64,000 nt of DNA from Bradyrhizobium erythrophlei (GTDB taxonomy: Bacteria; Pseudomonadota; Alphaproteobacteria; Rhizobiales; Xanthobacteraceae), in NCBI RefSeq assembly GCF_900129425.1, contig NZ_LT670817.1, positions 3,968,001-4,032,000 of the forward strand. Direction: 5' to 3'. The notes under the pieces are model-generated. The model was not told the origin of the DNA, searched no databases, and worked only from the letters and a program-made list of their open reading frames with translations. Positions 16,805 to 26,536 of this stretch are shown here, one piece after another. How positions within the stretch are numbered: the first letter of the stretch is position 1; each line of letters starts with the position of its first letter. The position numbers and the translations under genes were made by a program.

Positions 16805-17428
16805 TTAGAACTCGATCTGCTCGGCGATATTTAGAGCGTCATCCACCTCGATCCCGAGATATCGGACGGTGCTCTCCAGCTTCGTATGGCCCAGGAGGAG
16901 TTGCACAGCGCGCAGGTTGCCAGTCTTACGATAGATCAGGGCAGCCTTCGTGCGCCGCATCGAGTGCGTGCCATAAGAAGCCGACTCTAAGCCGACGCTT
17001 TCAACCCAACGGTGCACCAGCCGGGCATATTGGCGGGTGGATAAGTGGAGGCTTGCATGGAGTCGACTTGGGAAGAGATATCGGGAGCCAGTGTTCCGAA
17101 GCATCGGTAACCAGGCTTCAACGGAGCTCCTCGATTGCTCCGTGATCTCGAACTGGACTGGTCGACCTGTTTTCCTTTGAACGATCGTTGCTCGACGCCG
17201 CACCTTTGCTCCTGAGCAAATGTCGTCCAATCGAAGTTTGACCAAGTCGGAGGCGCAAAGCTTGCTGTCGATAGCTAAGTTAAAGATGACAAGGTCGCGT
17301 CACGATCGACCGATTTCGAGGCGAACGCGAATGGACCAGACATGCTTCGCTTCGAGAGGCTTTTTCTGGCCGATAAGCAATCCCTTGTTCCAAGGTCGTT
17401 TGTCTCTGCCAACAGGACGTACAGGCAT
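16805..17428 (-). pseudogene. tyrosine recombinase/integrase interrupted by a nonsense codon
   Basis: The frame from 17428 reads a basic start (MPVRPVGRDKRPWNKG, LLIGQKKPLEAKHVW) and continues in the same frame to 16805 with the catalytic elements HSMRRTKA and LLGHTKLESTVRYLG (H-x-x-R, H and the nucleophile Tyr). A TGA at 17302-17300 breaks it between RLEIGRS and RDLVIFNLAID, where relatives I remember have Trp. A single TGG-to-TGA change explains the break. A TTG at 17245 could restart translation but would lack the N-terminal part. The total of about 207 codons matches the compact integrases common in Bradyrhizobium. No attachment site was found. Confidence 0.8.
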
Positions 17429-17608
17429 GGGGGCTCCTCCGCCACCCGCCCGCCGCGTCGCTCCATCGCGAGCGCTGTACATTATATCGGCTGAGCAGTC
17501 TGGCTCTCTCCAGGCAGAACTCGACCGGCCGCTGTTGGCGCAAAGCGGTCTTAAGGCGACGACGATACGGAGCGCATCGAGCCGGAAGAGCTTTTTGGCA
17601 GGATGCGC

Positions 17609-19207
17609 CTACGGATCAATGAGGACGCCCGGGTTGAGCATGCCTTGCGGATCTAATTCGCGCTTGGCTCCCCTTAGGGCGGCGGCGAAAAGCTCGGGCC
17701 GTTGTCGGTCGTACCAAGATCTGTGATCGCGACCGACGGCGTGATGATGCGTGATGGTGCCGCCTGCCACGATCAGCGCGTCGCTCGCCGCATTCTTGAT
17801 AGCCTGCCACTGCTCGAGAAGCGCGCCGTGTCGACCAAGCGCGTGGAAAGAAAAATAGGGTGCAGGCCCGTCCGGGTAGACGTGGGTGAAGCGGCAAGTG
17901 ACTTCACCCTTCACGCCGGTCGCTTCCACAATGGCGCGCTCGGTTGCCGCTTTGACCTTGTCGTGGAGGGTTTCGAACCGATCCCAGGTGATGGCAGTCT
18001 CGAACGTATCGTTGATGAGGCCCACGGGCGTCAGAAATTCGCGCGCATAGGGCATGCGAATGAACGCGTTGCGCCAGATGCCTGCCGCGCCTTGCAGATG
18101 CGCGTCGCTGGCCTTCGCGAGCTCCGGCGTCCCGCGATGGTCGGCGCAGCACTCGAGCGCGCGCGCCATCCAGGCGTCCAAAGGATGATCGCCCGACTCG
18201 AACGCGAGCACCATGATGGCAGCACTGCCGTCCGCCGCACCGGTGTTGAAGGCCTCTTGCGCATCCAGGATGCGGCAATTTGACGGATAGAGGCCGGCTT
18301 GCGCGACGGCGCGCACGGCGCGCGCGGCGTCGAAGAACGAGGGGAAACGAAGCGATACGCCGGCGCGGAAGCTTGGACGCGGTTGCAATCGCATCCAGGC
18401 GCGCGAAATCACACCCAGAATTCCTTCCGAGCCGATGAACATGCGGTCCGGACTAGGCCCGGCTCCCGATCCGGGAAGCCGGCGCGTCTCCACCACCCCA
18501 ACGGGCGTCACGACGCGCAGGCTTTCGACGAAATCGTCGATGTGGGTATGAAGACTGGCAAAATGGCCGCCCGATCGGGTCGCAATCCAGCCACCAAGCG
18601 TCGAAAATTCAAAACTCTGCGGGAAGTGCCGCAACGTAAAGCCATGCGGCTTGAGCTGGTTTTCCAGCGACGGACCATAGGTGCCGGCTTCGATCGATGC
18701 GGCGCGCGATACCGGGTCCACTTCGACGACCTTGGAAAGATTGCGCAGATCGAGGGTGACGGCAGCCTTATGCTTGATGCCGTCAACGCGTGGCTCGACG
18801 CCGCCGCAGACGCTCGAGCCGCCTCCAAAAGGCGTCAGCGAAGCGCCGACAGAACCCGCCCAGTCCATCACGGCCGAAATCTCCGCCTCGTTGCGCGGAT
18901 AGGCCACAACGTCGGGTGCACAATTGTAATCGCCAAGCATGGCTCTGACGTAATCCGGGTAGGACTTGCCGTAGGTGTGCGCGGCGCGATCGTAACGTTC
19001 GGTGGTGCAAAAGGGGGTGAGCGAGGCCGGCGGCGCCACGCGCGGTTTCCGCAAGCAGAGATCGTCAAGGCCCGGGACAGCGATCGTGTCGAATTCGTCA
19101 GTAGCAAACTTCGTCCGGTAGCGGCCGAGCACAAACTTCCGCTCCTCCGCGCTCATGCCTTCGCCTTCGCGCCCCCAGCCGTAATGTTTCAGCCTTGCGC
19201 CAGTCAT
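17609..19207 (-). CDS. FAD-binding oxidase, alkyldihydroxyacetonephosphate synthase-like
   Basis: A 532-residue flavoenzyme of the PCMH/FAD-oxidase C family. DVVAYPRNEAEISAVM and the glycine-rich FAD loop TPFGGGSSVCGG mark the N-terminal half. GSEGILGVI marks the core. The C-terminal HHHAVGRDHRSW and DPQGMLNPG are typical of the AGPS/D-lactate-dehydrogenase-like branch. Bacteria rarely make ether lipids through AGPS, so the substrate is uncertain; an alpha-hydroxy acid or lipid precursor is possible. It is divergent from the broken GNAT gene. Confidence 0.83.
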   Translation of the reverse strand: MTGARLKHYGWGREGEGMSAEERKFVLGRYRTKFATDEFDTIAVPGLDDLCLRKPRVAPPASLTPFCTTERYDRAAHTYGKSYPDYVRAMLGDYNCAPDVVAYPRNEAEISAVMDWAGSVGASLTPFGGGSSVCGGVEPRVDGIKHKAAVTLDLRNLSKVVEVDPVSRAASIEAGTYGPSLENQLKPHGFTLRHFPQSFEFSTLGGWIATRSGGHFASLHTHIDDFVESLRVVTPVGVVETRRLPGSGAGPSPDRMFIGSEGILGVISRAWMRLQPRPSFRAGVSLRFPSFFDAARAVRAVAQAGLYPSNCRILDAQEAFNTGAADGSAAIMVLAFESGDHPLDAWMARALECCADHRGTPELAKASDAHLQGAAGIWRNAFIRMPYAREFLTPVGLINDTFETAITWDRFETLHDKVKAATERAIVEATGVKGEVTCRFTHVYPDGPAPYFSFHALGRHGALLEQWQAIKNAASDALIVAGGTITHHHAVGRDHRSWYDRQRPELFAAALRGAKRELDPQGMLNPGVLIDP

Positions 19208-19354
19208 GAGCGTTCCTCGTGGTTGGTTTCGAGCGTTTCTTGGAATGATAAAATATTCTGAACGACAGCGCCGCGCCAGAGCGCTCTATTGTGCCGGCAA
19301 CGGCTCACTCGCGGTAACCTTGGTTTCATGCGTCCATTTGTACGATCGCCCGCC

Positions 19355-20167
19355 ATGAACGATCTAAGCATCCGGACGACGCGGCCGGACGAAATCTCGA
19401 TAGCGGTGAACTGGACCGAAACCGAAGGCCGGAACCCGGGCCTCGCCGACGACGCCTGCTTCGCCGCGGTCGATCCCGAAGGCTTCTTGATCGGCGAGTT
19501 CGACGGCGTGCCGGCCGCAACCGTCTCCTGCGCCCATTACAGCGCGAGCTTCGCCTTCCTCGGCCTCTACATCGTCCGAGAGGACTTGCGTGGCCGCGGC
19601 TATGGTCTGCGCATATGGGATGCGGCCATTGCGCACGCCCGGCCACGCGTGATCGGGCTCGATGGCGTGGTAGGGCACAGCAGAACTATAGAAAGTCCGG
19701 GTTCGAGCTCGCTTATGCCAACGTCCGGTACGGCGGCACCGTCGCGGCCCCGGATGCTCCGCAGGCTGGCGTCATCGCCCTGACCGAAGTCCCGTTGGCG
19801 GCTGTAGAGGCATACGACGCGACGGTGTTTCCGGCTCCGCGCCCCGCGTTCCTGCGCGCCTGGATCGGCTCGCCCGGGCATGTCGGTCGGCTGGGGCGTG
19901 ATCCGTCCATGCCGCAAGGGCTGCAAGATCGGTCCGCTGGTGGCCGACGACCGCGCCACCGCCGACGTCGTCCTGTCGGCTTTGCTGGCCAGCGTCGGCG
20001 GTGGGGAGATCCTCCTCGACGTTCCCAGCATCAACCGCGACGCGGTCGCGTTGGCGCAAGACCTGGGGCTCGTGCCAGTGTTCGAGACCGCGCGTATGTA
20101 TACCGGCGTGATCCTGCCGTTGCGGCTGGAGTGGGTATTCGGCGTCACCACCTTTGAGCTGGGGTAG
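19355..20167 (+). pseudogene. GNAT N-acetyltransferase with two frameshifts
   Basis: The first part, from ATG 19355, reads IRTTRPDEISIAVNWTETEG and the acetyl-CoA site VREDLRGRGYGLRIWDAA, and stays in frame to about 19670. Homology then moves to another frame (NYRKSGFELAYANVRYGG, then AFLRAWIGSPGHVG) and near 19890 moves back to the first (GWGVIRPCRKG, IGPLVADDRATADVV, MYTG near the end). Together these make one GNAT/YitH-type acetyltransferase of about 270 residues with two small deletions. Either the gene is dead or the assembly has two indels here. Confidence 0.78.
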
Positions 20168-20388
20168 CGTCCCGCGAATAATGGTGACGTCACACACTCT
20201 CTCTTCGCAATGGCTGCTTCTGGCGCAAAGCGGCCGGTCATACGCAAGCAGCATCTCGTGACTAATAAGGCATGAGTATGATCATCAGGTTGGATTTGGA
20301 ATCATGTTCGGGTAGGGCGCCGGAGTCTCGGTGCCTCTCGCGTGGCGATACTGTCAGAACTCCCACTTTGGGCGTAAGACAATACGTC

Positions 20389-20727
20389 ATGTGGGATGCC
20401 GCCAGCGTTGCACTCCTCAAAAAGCTCTGGGCCAGTGGCCACAGTGCCGGGCAGATCGCCCGCCGCCTAGGGCACAGCCGCAACGCCGTGTGCGCCAAGT
20501 TGCTGCGCATGGGCTTGAAGCGCGGGCACAGGCCGCCGACCGCAAAGCCTAAGATCGTGTCGGCGCCCAAGCGAATGCCCGCGCTTTTGGCAGCCTGTGC
20601 TCGCCCGGTTCATAAGGTTGTGTCTGCGCGCAAGCCAGTAGTGAGGCCGCCGAAGGAATTCACAAAATCGCAGTTGAATGCCATGTTGGCTGAGGCCATT
20701 GCTAACATGGCGCGACTGCTTCGATGA
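20389..20727 (+). CDS. GcrA-like small DNA-binding protein
   Basis: A 112-residue basic protein. Its N-terminus MWDAASVALLKKLWASGHSA is followed by a helix-turn-helix, GQIARRLG-HSRNAVCAKLLRMGL, matching the GcrA cell-cycle regulator fold, which works with sigma70 at methylated sites in alphaproteobacteria. The ATG at 20389 gives the family start; the open frame reaches back to 20272. The C-terminus is Lys/Arg/Pro-rich and lacks the Cys-containing region of full-length GcrA, so this is probably an accessory paralogue and not the essential regulator. Confidence 0.65.
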   Translation: MWDAASVALLKKLWASGHSAGQIARRLGHSRNAVCAKLLRMGLKRGHRPPTAKPKIVSAPKRMPALLAACARPVHKVVSARKPVVRPPKEFTKSQLNAMLAEAIANMARLLR

Positions 20728-20925
20728 TGCATTCAACGTTTGCTGAAAGTTTGAGCCATCGCCAGAGGCTGGCCGATGTTCGTTGCTTGCGCGAAGCGGA
20801 CATTCGACGAAACACCGACGTCAACTAAGTGCCCCATTAGCAGAATGCGGGCGCGATTCCGTCACCAGATTAATACGGGCGAGATTTTCGGCACACCTAG
20901 GCGCCGGCGGCGAAGGGCCGGTCGT

Positions 20926-21672
20926 TCAAGGTCGCGCAATCAGCAACGGCTGCACGTTTGCGCCGCCGGCCATTCGGGGACCCGACGGCTCGAAGTGCTC
21001 TCGCAGTTCCCGCTTCTGGACGAGCGCGCGCGCAACACCAAAGGCGTCCTTCAGGCTTTTAGCTTGCCGGAGTGCGACGTTGAAAAAAGCATCGCCGAAA
21101 TAGGTCCACTTGGCCTTGTCTCGGCAGCCGAACGACGGATGGTCGGCATCGGCCGCAGTGATGACCAGCATATCGGGGTTCGCGAGACGAGGGATGAAGA
21201 CTCCTGAATAGCAGGCCGAGATAACCACCACCTTGTGTCGCACGCCCGTCTGCGCCAGCACGTCCGCGAGATTAGACGGCGTGAGCGTTTGCGTGCGCCG
21301 CCCTGCTTTGACTGCAAGGCCGGCGGGGGAGCCGTGCGAGGTGAGTATCAAAAACAGAACATCGTTCTCAGCGTCCATCCCCTTGGCTGCCACTTGCAAT
21401 GACACGGCCAGTGCTTCGATCGTTGCACCTCCACCCCTCTTCGAATTGTACTGCACGTTGATCGGGCCGTTCCCGAAGCGGCTCGCTACGACCTGAGCTG
21501 CGCCGGTCGCCTCACTTTTAAACACGCCTTGATCGCCGAAAAGGCCGAAGGACACTACGCTCACCTTGCGAGCATCCTCAACGGCCTGCGCCGGCGAAAC
21601 CGACGGCACGACGGTCAAAACAAAAGCCGTGAGCAGCGCGCCGAGCCGGCTAATCCAAGACTTGGACATCAT
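20926..21672 (-). CDS. Secreted C13-family (legumain/caspase-like) cysteine peptidase
   Basis: The ATG at 21672 is followed by a signal peptide (ISRLGALLTAFVLTVV, cleavage after AQA). The mature part carries the clan-CD dyad: His in LILTSHGSPAG and Cys in VVVISACYSGVFI. A strand (LVITAADADHPSFGC) follows, as in peptidase C13 family proteins. The enzyme would act in the periplasm and cleave after Asn/Asp or Arg/Lys. An upstream ATG at 21762 is less likely because it would hide the signal. No obvious partner gene is adjacent. Confidence 0.8.
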   Translation of the reverse strand: MMSKSWISRLGALLTAFVLTVVPSVSPAQAVEDARKVSVVSFGLFGDQGVFKSEATGAAQVVASRFGNGPINVQYNSKRGGGATIEALAVSLQVAAKGMDAENDVLFLILTSHGSPAGLAVKAGRRTQTLTPSNLADVLAQTGVRHKVVVISACYSGVFIPRLANPDMLVITAADADHPSFGCRDKAKWTYFGDAFFNVALRQAKSLKDAFGVARALVQKRELREHFEPSGPRMAGGANVQPLLIARP

Positions 21673-22108
21673 GGCGAGCCTCGTTTCGTGGTCGCCACCA
21701 TAGCAGAGCAGCGTAAACGGAATTGCGGAATTGCGGTCAGTATCCATTTCTCGGGACGGCACTTCTCACGCCCCAAGCAGACCTTCTTGTATCTTGCACT
21801 GCGAGCTGCTCCAGCACTGCGAGCCACTCCAGGGCCGGTAGGAGGCCTCGTTGTTTCGGTGTGGTCGACGGGTCCTCCAAGCCGCTTCGAATCGGATCCA
21901 GCAGCCGCGCTTCAAATTCTATTGGTCGACCCGAAGAAAGTTTTTCAACAGTACCGGTCCAAAGCGGATGTTCGCCTCGGTACCTACGTCGCCTAAGCCA
22001 CCAATAGCGGAAGTGACCGATTCATTCGGGTATCGCCACTTTTGTAAAAAGTCAGCAAAGCGAGCCTTACGTTCCGGCGGTGCAGTCTCGATTCGAGCGC
22101 CGATCTTC
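21673..22108. other. intergenic stretch with no supported gene
   Basis: Several open frames cross this stretch on both strands but none has a credible start, ribosome-binding site or recognisable family. The part nearest 21672 presumably holds the promoter of the C13 peptidase gene. Confidence 0.4.
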
Positions 22109-22663
22109 TCAACTTGTGCGCAAACCGAGCGCCAGCGCGATCCACGCGCAACCGTAAAAAATCAGGTCGATGCCTACGAAAAGACCGATCACCCAAAGCC
22201 CAGAGACGGGCCATTGCGCGAGAACGAGAAGGCCGAGCAGAAGTGTGATGGCGCCGTCCAGTGCCTGCCAGCCCCAGCCTGGCAAGGTAACAGCGAATGA
22301 CCCGATCAGCTGAAACAGGCCGCCGATTATGAAGAACATTGCCATGAAGACGGTTGCGACTTCGGCGCTAACCAGTGGCCTCGTTACAAGCAATAGGCCC
22401 GTTACCCCGAAGAGGATCGCCGCCAGCAAGTGGTGAAAGAAGCCTGCCCAATGCCCAACCATGACGGCTTGGGCGACTTCGATACCGGAAGCAATCACCA
22501 GCAGCCATCCGAAGAACAGCATCGAGACGACGGTAGCTGTGATAGAGCGAGCGACGGCCGCAACGCCTAGCACCACCAATCCGATCCCGAACGCCAGGAA
22601 CCATCCCCAATATTGGACGATTTCGTGAGGAATTTGGATTTCGAGAGCCTGGACGTTACCCAT
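22109..22663 (-). CDS. HdeD/DUF308-family membrane protein
   Basis: A 184-residue inner-membrane protein with six hydrophobic segments in the HdeD pattern (YWGWFLAFGIGLVVLGVAAV, VVSMLFFGWLLVIASGIEVAQA, GFFHHLLAAILFGVTGLLLV and so on). E. coli HdeD is linked to acid resistance at high cell density; in alphaproteobacteria the role is not settled. AGGAG eight bases before ATG 22663 makes it the better start; ATG 22669 lies two bases from the same site. It stands alone. Confidence 0.85.
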   Translation of the reverse strand: MGNVQALEIQIPHEIVQYWGWFLAFGIGLVVLGVAAVARSITATVVSMLFFGWLLVIASGIEVAQAVMVGHWAGFFHHLLAAILFGVTGLLLVTRPLVSAEVATVFMAMFFIIGGLFQLIGSFAVTLPGWGWQALDGAITLLLGLLVLAQWPVSGLWVIGLFVGIDLIFYGCAWIALALGLRTS

Positions 22664-22669
22664 CGCCAT

Positions 22670-23029
22670 ATCTCCTGTGCGTGGCTTTGATCCTTAAAAC
22701 CGAATTAACGAACACGTTTTTTATTACGAGCCGGCGCAATCGACTTTAATCTATTACAAAGCCGAGGGCGACTGGATCGGCGCTGAATTCGTAGACCGCG
22801 GAGAAAGCAAGCAGCAAGGCATATTCACCCTTACTCACTCAGCGAGACCGGGGCATCGCCGTAGGCGTCGATCTCTGACAAACATCGCGCCGTCGTGGCT
22901 AGGCGTCCGCCGGTTAGGCCGCCAACCAAGGCCGACTTCCACAAATTCGTTGTCGCGAGGACTGCAAGAATTTTCACGCCTTGACAAGGGGCGCGGGTTA
23001 GTTTGCTCTGCCCGTGTTTAGGACGCTGG
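22670..23029. other. intergenic stretch upstream of cobalamin riboswitch
   Basis: No gene is seen. The left part is AT-rich (around 22690-22760) and probably carries the HdeD promoter. The right part should contain the promoter for the riboswitch-controlled permease. Confidence 0.35.
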
Positions 23030-23210
23030 TCATATTGATCAGCAAAGGGAATTCGGTGCGGTTTGCTTTCGTCGATGGCAGGCCAAATTCGAAGCTGCGC
23101 CCGCAACTGTAAGCGGTGAATCCTTCTTCGGTATGCCACTGGGCTTTTTGGACAAGGCCCGGGAAGGCGAGGAGGGGTTATGACCCGCGAGCCAGGAGAC
23201 CGGCCTGAAC
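23030..23210 (+). promoter_or_regulatory. Cobalamin riboswitch upstream of Ni/Co permease
   Basis: The order of conserved blocks is that of the AdoCbl riboswitch: AAAGGGAA and GGTGCGG near 23044-23061, CCGCAACTGTAAGCGG at 23101-23116, GCCACTG at 23145-23151, CGGGAAGG at 23160-23167, and the B12 box GAGCCAGGAGACCGGCC at 23189-23205. The permease ATG lies about 95 bases downstream with a strong ribosome-binding site. Ligand binding is expected to shut off cobalt import. Confidence 0.93.
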
Positions 23211-23300
23211 ACGTCATCCTTCCAGCGTGCGGTGCGCGCGCATGGGGCGGTCTTTCGCTGCGGTGGCAAGATTGGAGATGTCTCGCAGAGGAGGGCCGCC

Positions 23301-24374
23301 ATGGCAGCGCTTGTGAAATCGATTCCCCAGACGGATAAAGGCGAACCCGAATTGCTCGGCTTTCGCGGTCGGATCGTTGCAATCTACGCCATTCTCGTTA
23401 TCGCCAATCTGGCGACCTGGATCTGGTCATTCATTGCGTTCGTCCATCAGCCAGTCCTGATTGGGACCGCGGTGCTGGCGTACAGCCTCGGGCTTCGTCA
23501 CGCGATCGATGCGGACCATATTGCAGCGATCGACAATGTGACGCGCAAGTTAATGCAAGAGGGAAAGCGACCGGTCGCCGTTGGCTTTTTCTTTGCGCTG
23601 GGGCATTCGACCGTTGTTGTTCTCGCTTCTGTTGCCGTTGCCCTAACTGCGAACGCGCTAAGCGATGAACTCGTTTCTTACCGCGAGATCGGAGGTATCG
23701 TCGGGACATCGGCGTCGGCGCTGTTTCTCTTCATCATAGCCATCGCAAATCTGATTGTATTGCGCGGCGTATACCGGGCCTTTCGGGTGGCCGAACGCGG
23801 CAATAACGTAACGGAAGAGGAAATTGAAGCGCTGCTGCATCAGCGCGGCTGGCTCGCGCGAATATTCAGGCCGCTTTTCCGGTTTGTTTCTCAAAGTTGG
23901 CATCTCTATCCGATTGGTCTGCTGTTTGCGCTTGGCTTTGAGACCGCGAGCGAGATCAGTCTGTTCGGCCTCTCGGCTCAGGCATCGACTGCGATATCCA
24001 GCTGGTCGCTCTTGATTTTCCCCGCACTGTTTGCCGCAGGCATGACGCTGGTCGACACAACTGATGGCGTCCTGATGCTGGGTGCCTATGGCTGGGCTTA
24101 TCGTAATCCCATGCGCAAACTCTTCTACAATCTGACCATCACGTCGGTGTCGGTGCTGGTGGCTTTAGTGGTCGGCGGCATTGAAACGCTTGGCCTGATC
24201 GCGGGTCAATTCCAACTGCACGGCGCGTTCTGGAAGGCGATCTCGGACCTGAACGGTAACTTCGGCGCACTCGGCTATGGCATCCTCGCGCTGTTTGTCG
24301 TGAGCTGGGGGCTGTCGTTCCTGATCTACCGCTTCAAGCGATACGACTTGAATCCCGGTCTGGATCGACTCTGA
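23301..24374 (+). CDS. HoxN/NixA (NiCoT) nickel/cobalt permease
   Basis: A 357-residue secondary metal transporter with about eight membrane segments. The family signature RHAIDADHIAAIDN (HX4DH) in helix II binds the metal. GHSTVV and LGFETASEI are the next conserved stretches. The ATG at 23301 directly follows GAGGAGGGCCGCC. The cobalamin riboswitch in front points to cobalt for B12 as the physiological substrate. The gene converges with cobA. Confidence 0.92.
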   Translation: MAALVKSIPQTDKGEPELLGFRGRIVAIYAILVIANLATWIWSFIAFVHQPVLIGTAVLAYSLGLRHAIDADHIAAIDNVTRKLMQEGKRPVAVGFFFALGHSTVVVLASVAVALTANALSDELVSYREIGGIVGTSASALFLFIIAIANLIVLRGVYRAFRVAERGNNVTEEEIEALLHQRGWLARIFRPLFRFVSQSWHLYPIGLLFALGFETASEISLFGLSAQASTAISSWSLLIFPALFAAGMTLVDTTDGVLMLGAYGWAYRNPMRKLFYNLTITSVSVLVALVVGGIETLGLIAGQFQLHGAFWKAISDLNGNFGALGYGILALFVVSWGLSFLIYRFKRYDLNPGLDRL

Positions 24375-24431
24375 CGCCCGATATCTTGACGCCGGTTCAA
24401 TCAGCCAGATTCTCACGGATTTCGGCGCGCA

Positions 24432-25205
24432 TTACATTTTGTCATGACCGATGCCGGCGAGCGCGGCGCCGTAGAGGATCAGGCACGGGCCCAGCGGTTT
24501 TGCCGCGGCCAGACGGCCCGCGATTTCCGTCAGTGACCCCGCTATCACATGGGTGGACGGCGAGCCGAGGCTTTCGACCACCACTGTCGGCGTTTCGCCC
24601 GATAATCCTTGGGCGATCAGCTTGTCGGCCAGTGCGGCGAAGGTGGCCTTGCCCATAAACACGCAGGTTGTGGCGCCGGGATCGGCGAGAGCCGCCATAT
24701 CAAGATCGGCTGGCAGTCGGCCGTTGAGGTCGTGGCCGGTGACCATCTGAACCCGGCGCGCCACCCCCCGTTTGGTGAGCGAGGTGCCGAGATAGGCTGC
24801 CGCGGCGGTCGCGGTGGTGATGCCAGGCACGATCTCGATCGGCACGCCGGCGGCGCGCGCGGCACTGATTTCCTCGTCGGCGCGGGCGAAGATCGAGGGA
24901 TCGCCGGACTTGACCCTGACCACGCGCTTGCCGAGCCGGGCATAGCCGATCATCAACCGGCTCACTTCCTGCTGCCTCGGCGAAGGATGGCCGGCCCGCT
25001 TGCCGACCGCGATCAGTTCGGCGTCGGGACGTGCGAACGACAGAATTTCGTCACCGGCAAGGTCGTCATAGAGGATGACGTCGGCGGCGCGCAGTCGCTC
25101 CACCGCGCGCAGGGTCAGCAGATCGACGTCGCCCGGACCGCCGCCGATCAAGGCGATGCTGCCGAGCGACGTCGCGTCGGACGATACAGAGGCGGACGCC
25201 GTCAT
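24432..25205 (-). CDS. cobA: Uroporphyrinogen-III C-methyltransferase
   Basis: SAM-dependent enzyme that methylates uroporphyrinogen III at C2 and C7 to precorrin-2, the first committed step toward corrins and siroheme. 257 residues; LIGGGPGDVDLLTLRA is the N-terminal SAM loop, VRVKSGDPSIFARADEE and EIVPGITTATAAAAYLG are SUMT signatures. It is a single-domain CobA without CysG extensions. It overlaps the end of cobB by four bases and is the last gene of the minus-strand cob operon. Confidence 0.95.
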   Translation of the reverse strand: MTASASVSSDATSLGSIALIGGGPGDVDLLTLRAVERLRAADVILYDDLAGDEILSFARPDAELIAVGKRAGHPSPRQQEVSRLMIGYARLGKRVVRVKSGDPSIFARADEEISAARAAGVPIEIVPGITTATAAAAYLGTSLTKRGVARRVQMVTGHDLNGRLPADLDMAALADPGATTCVFMGKATFAALADKLIAQGLSGETPTVVVESLGSPSTHVIAGSLTEIAGRLAAAKPLGPCLILYGAALAGIGHDKM

Positions 25206-26536
25206 GCTCGGGTCTCCTCTGCCACATCGACCATGTGAAAAAAGCTTCCGGTAACGCGACCGCGCCGGCCACCGGTTTCCGCCGTCGACACGCCCGAGGC
25301 GTCGCGGATATTGGCGAGCGGCTGGTCGGGCTGCGCCACGACGCGGGCATAGTGGAATTCATGCCCGCGCAGAACGCGCCCTGCGGGGTGACCTGGAATC
25401 GCCGCAAGCAGCGTCGCGGTCCTGTAGCCGAGATGCAGGCGCCGCTGCGCAAAATCGGTCTCGAGTCCGAGCAGCCCGAGCATCGCGTGACGAGTTCCCG
25501 CGGCGTCGATCAGACCAGCGCCGAGCGTCATGTAGCCGCCGCACTCGCCGTGCACCGGGCGCGTTAGCGCGAACGTGCGGATGCCGTCGGCGAATCGCGA
25601 CGTGGTGGCGAGCTTGCCGGCGTGCAGTTCCGGATAGCCGCCGGGTAGCCATACAACGTCACAGGAAGGATCGGGCGGCTCGTCGGCGAGCGGCGAGAAG
25701 GGGATGATCTCGGCACCCGCCGCGCGCCAGGCAGCCAGCAGGTGCGGATACACGAAGGAGAACGCCACGTCGCGCGCCAGCGCGATCCGTTGTCCGGGCG
25801 GGACCATGCGAGGCGCGTCCGTGCGCGGTTGGCGCCGTGTCGGACGAGCCGCCGCCTGAAGGGCTGCAAGATCGATGTCGCGCTCCACAAGATCGGCCAG
25901 CGCCGCGAGCCGGGAAGCGAGCGAAGAATCTTCCTGCGCCTGAACCAGCCCGAGATGGCGCTCCGGCATCGTCAGCCTGTTGTCGCGTCCGATCGCCCCA
26001 AACACGGTGATCCCGCTCGTTGCAAAACCGTCGCGGACCAGTGCTGCGTGGCGCTCGCTCGCCACCTTGTTGAGGATCACGCCGGCGATCGTAACGTCGT
26101 CGCGATAGCGCGCAAAGCCGAGCGCGACCGCGGCCGCGGATTGCGCTTGGCCCGCGACATCGAGCACCAGCACCACCGGCCAGCCGGTCGCTGCGGCGAT
26201 ATCGGCGGTCGAGCCGATGCCCCAGGCGCCTGATGCGGCGACGCCGTCGAAAAGCCCCATCACGCCTTCGGCAAGGCACAGATCGGCATCGGCGGCAGCA
26301 TCCAGCAGCGCGTCGAACCGGTCGCGCCCCTGCGCCCAGGAATCCAGGTTGAATGATGCCCGGCCGGCGGCGGCGGCGTGGAACGCCGGATCGATATAGT
26401 CCGGCCCGCATTTATAGGGCTGCACGATGCGGCCGCGACGACGCAGCGCGGCGAGCAGCGCCAGCGTCAGCGTCGTCTTGCCGCTGCCGGATGCGGGCGC
26501 GGCAATGACCAGTCCCGGTGTGCTATTCCCCGCCAC
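25202..26536 (-). CDS. cobB: Hydrogenobyrinate/cobyrinate a,c-diamide synthase
   Basis: Glutamine- and ATP-dependent amidase acting on the a and c carboxyls of hydrogenobyrinic acid. The N-terminal P-loop APASGSGKTTLTLA and CGPDYIDPAFH mark the dethiobiotin-synthetase-like domain. The C-terminal GATase has the nucleophile Cys in VHGECGGYM. GTG at 26536, six bases after GGAGGA, is preferred over the upstream ATGs at 26602 and 26572. The start overlaps the 3' end of cobM by 14 bases. Confidence 0.93.
   Translation of the reverse strand: MAGNSTPGLVIAAPASGSGKTTLTLALLAALRRRGRIVQPYKCGPDYIDPAFHAAAAGRASFNLDSWAQGRDRFDALLDAAADADLCLAEGVMGLFDGVAASGAWGIGSTADIAAATGWPVVLVLDVAGQAQSAAAVALGFARYRDDVTIAGVILNKVASERHAALVRDGFATSGITVFGAIGRDNRLTMPERHLGLVQAQEDSSLASRLAALADLVERDIDLAALQAAARPTRRQPRTDAPRMVPPGQRIALARDVAFSFVYPHLLAAWRAAGAEIIPFSPLADEPPDPSCDVVWLPGGYPELHAGKLATTSRFADGIRTFALTRPVHGECGGYMTLGAGLIDAAGTRHAMLGLLGLETDFAQRRLHLGYRTATLLAAIPGHPAGRVLRGHEFHYARVVAQPDQPLANIRDASGVSTAETGGRRGRVTGSFFHMVDVAEETRA

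Noticed and set aside
17300..17302. TGA in the integrase read as selenocysteine
   Set aside because: The residue expected there is Trp, there is no reason for Sec in an integrase, and a TGG-to-TGA mutation is sufficient.
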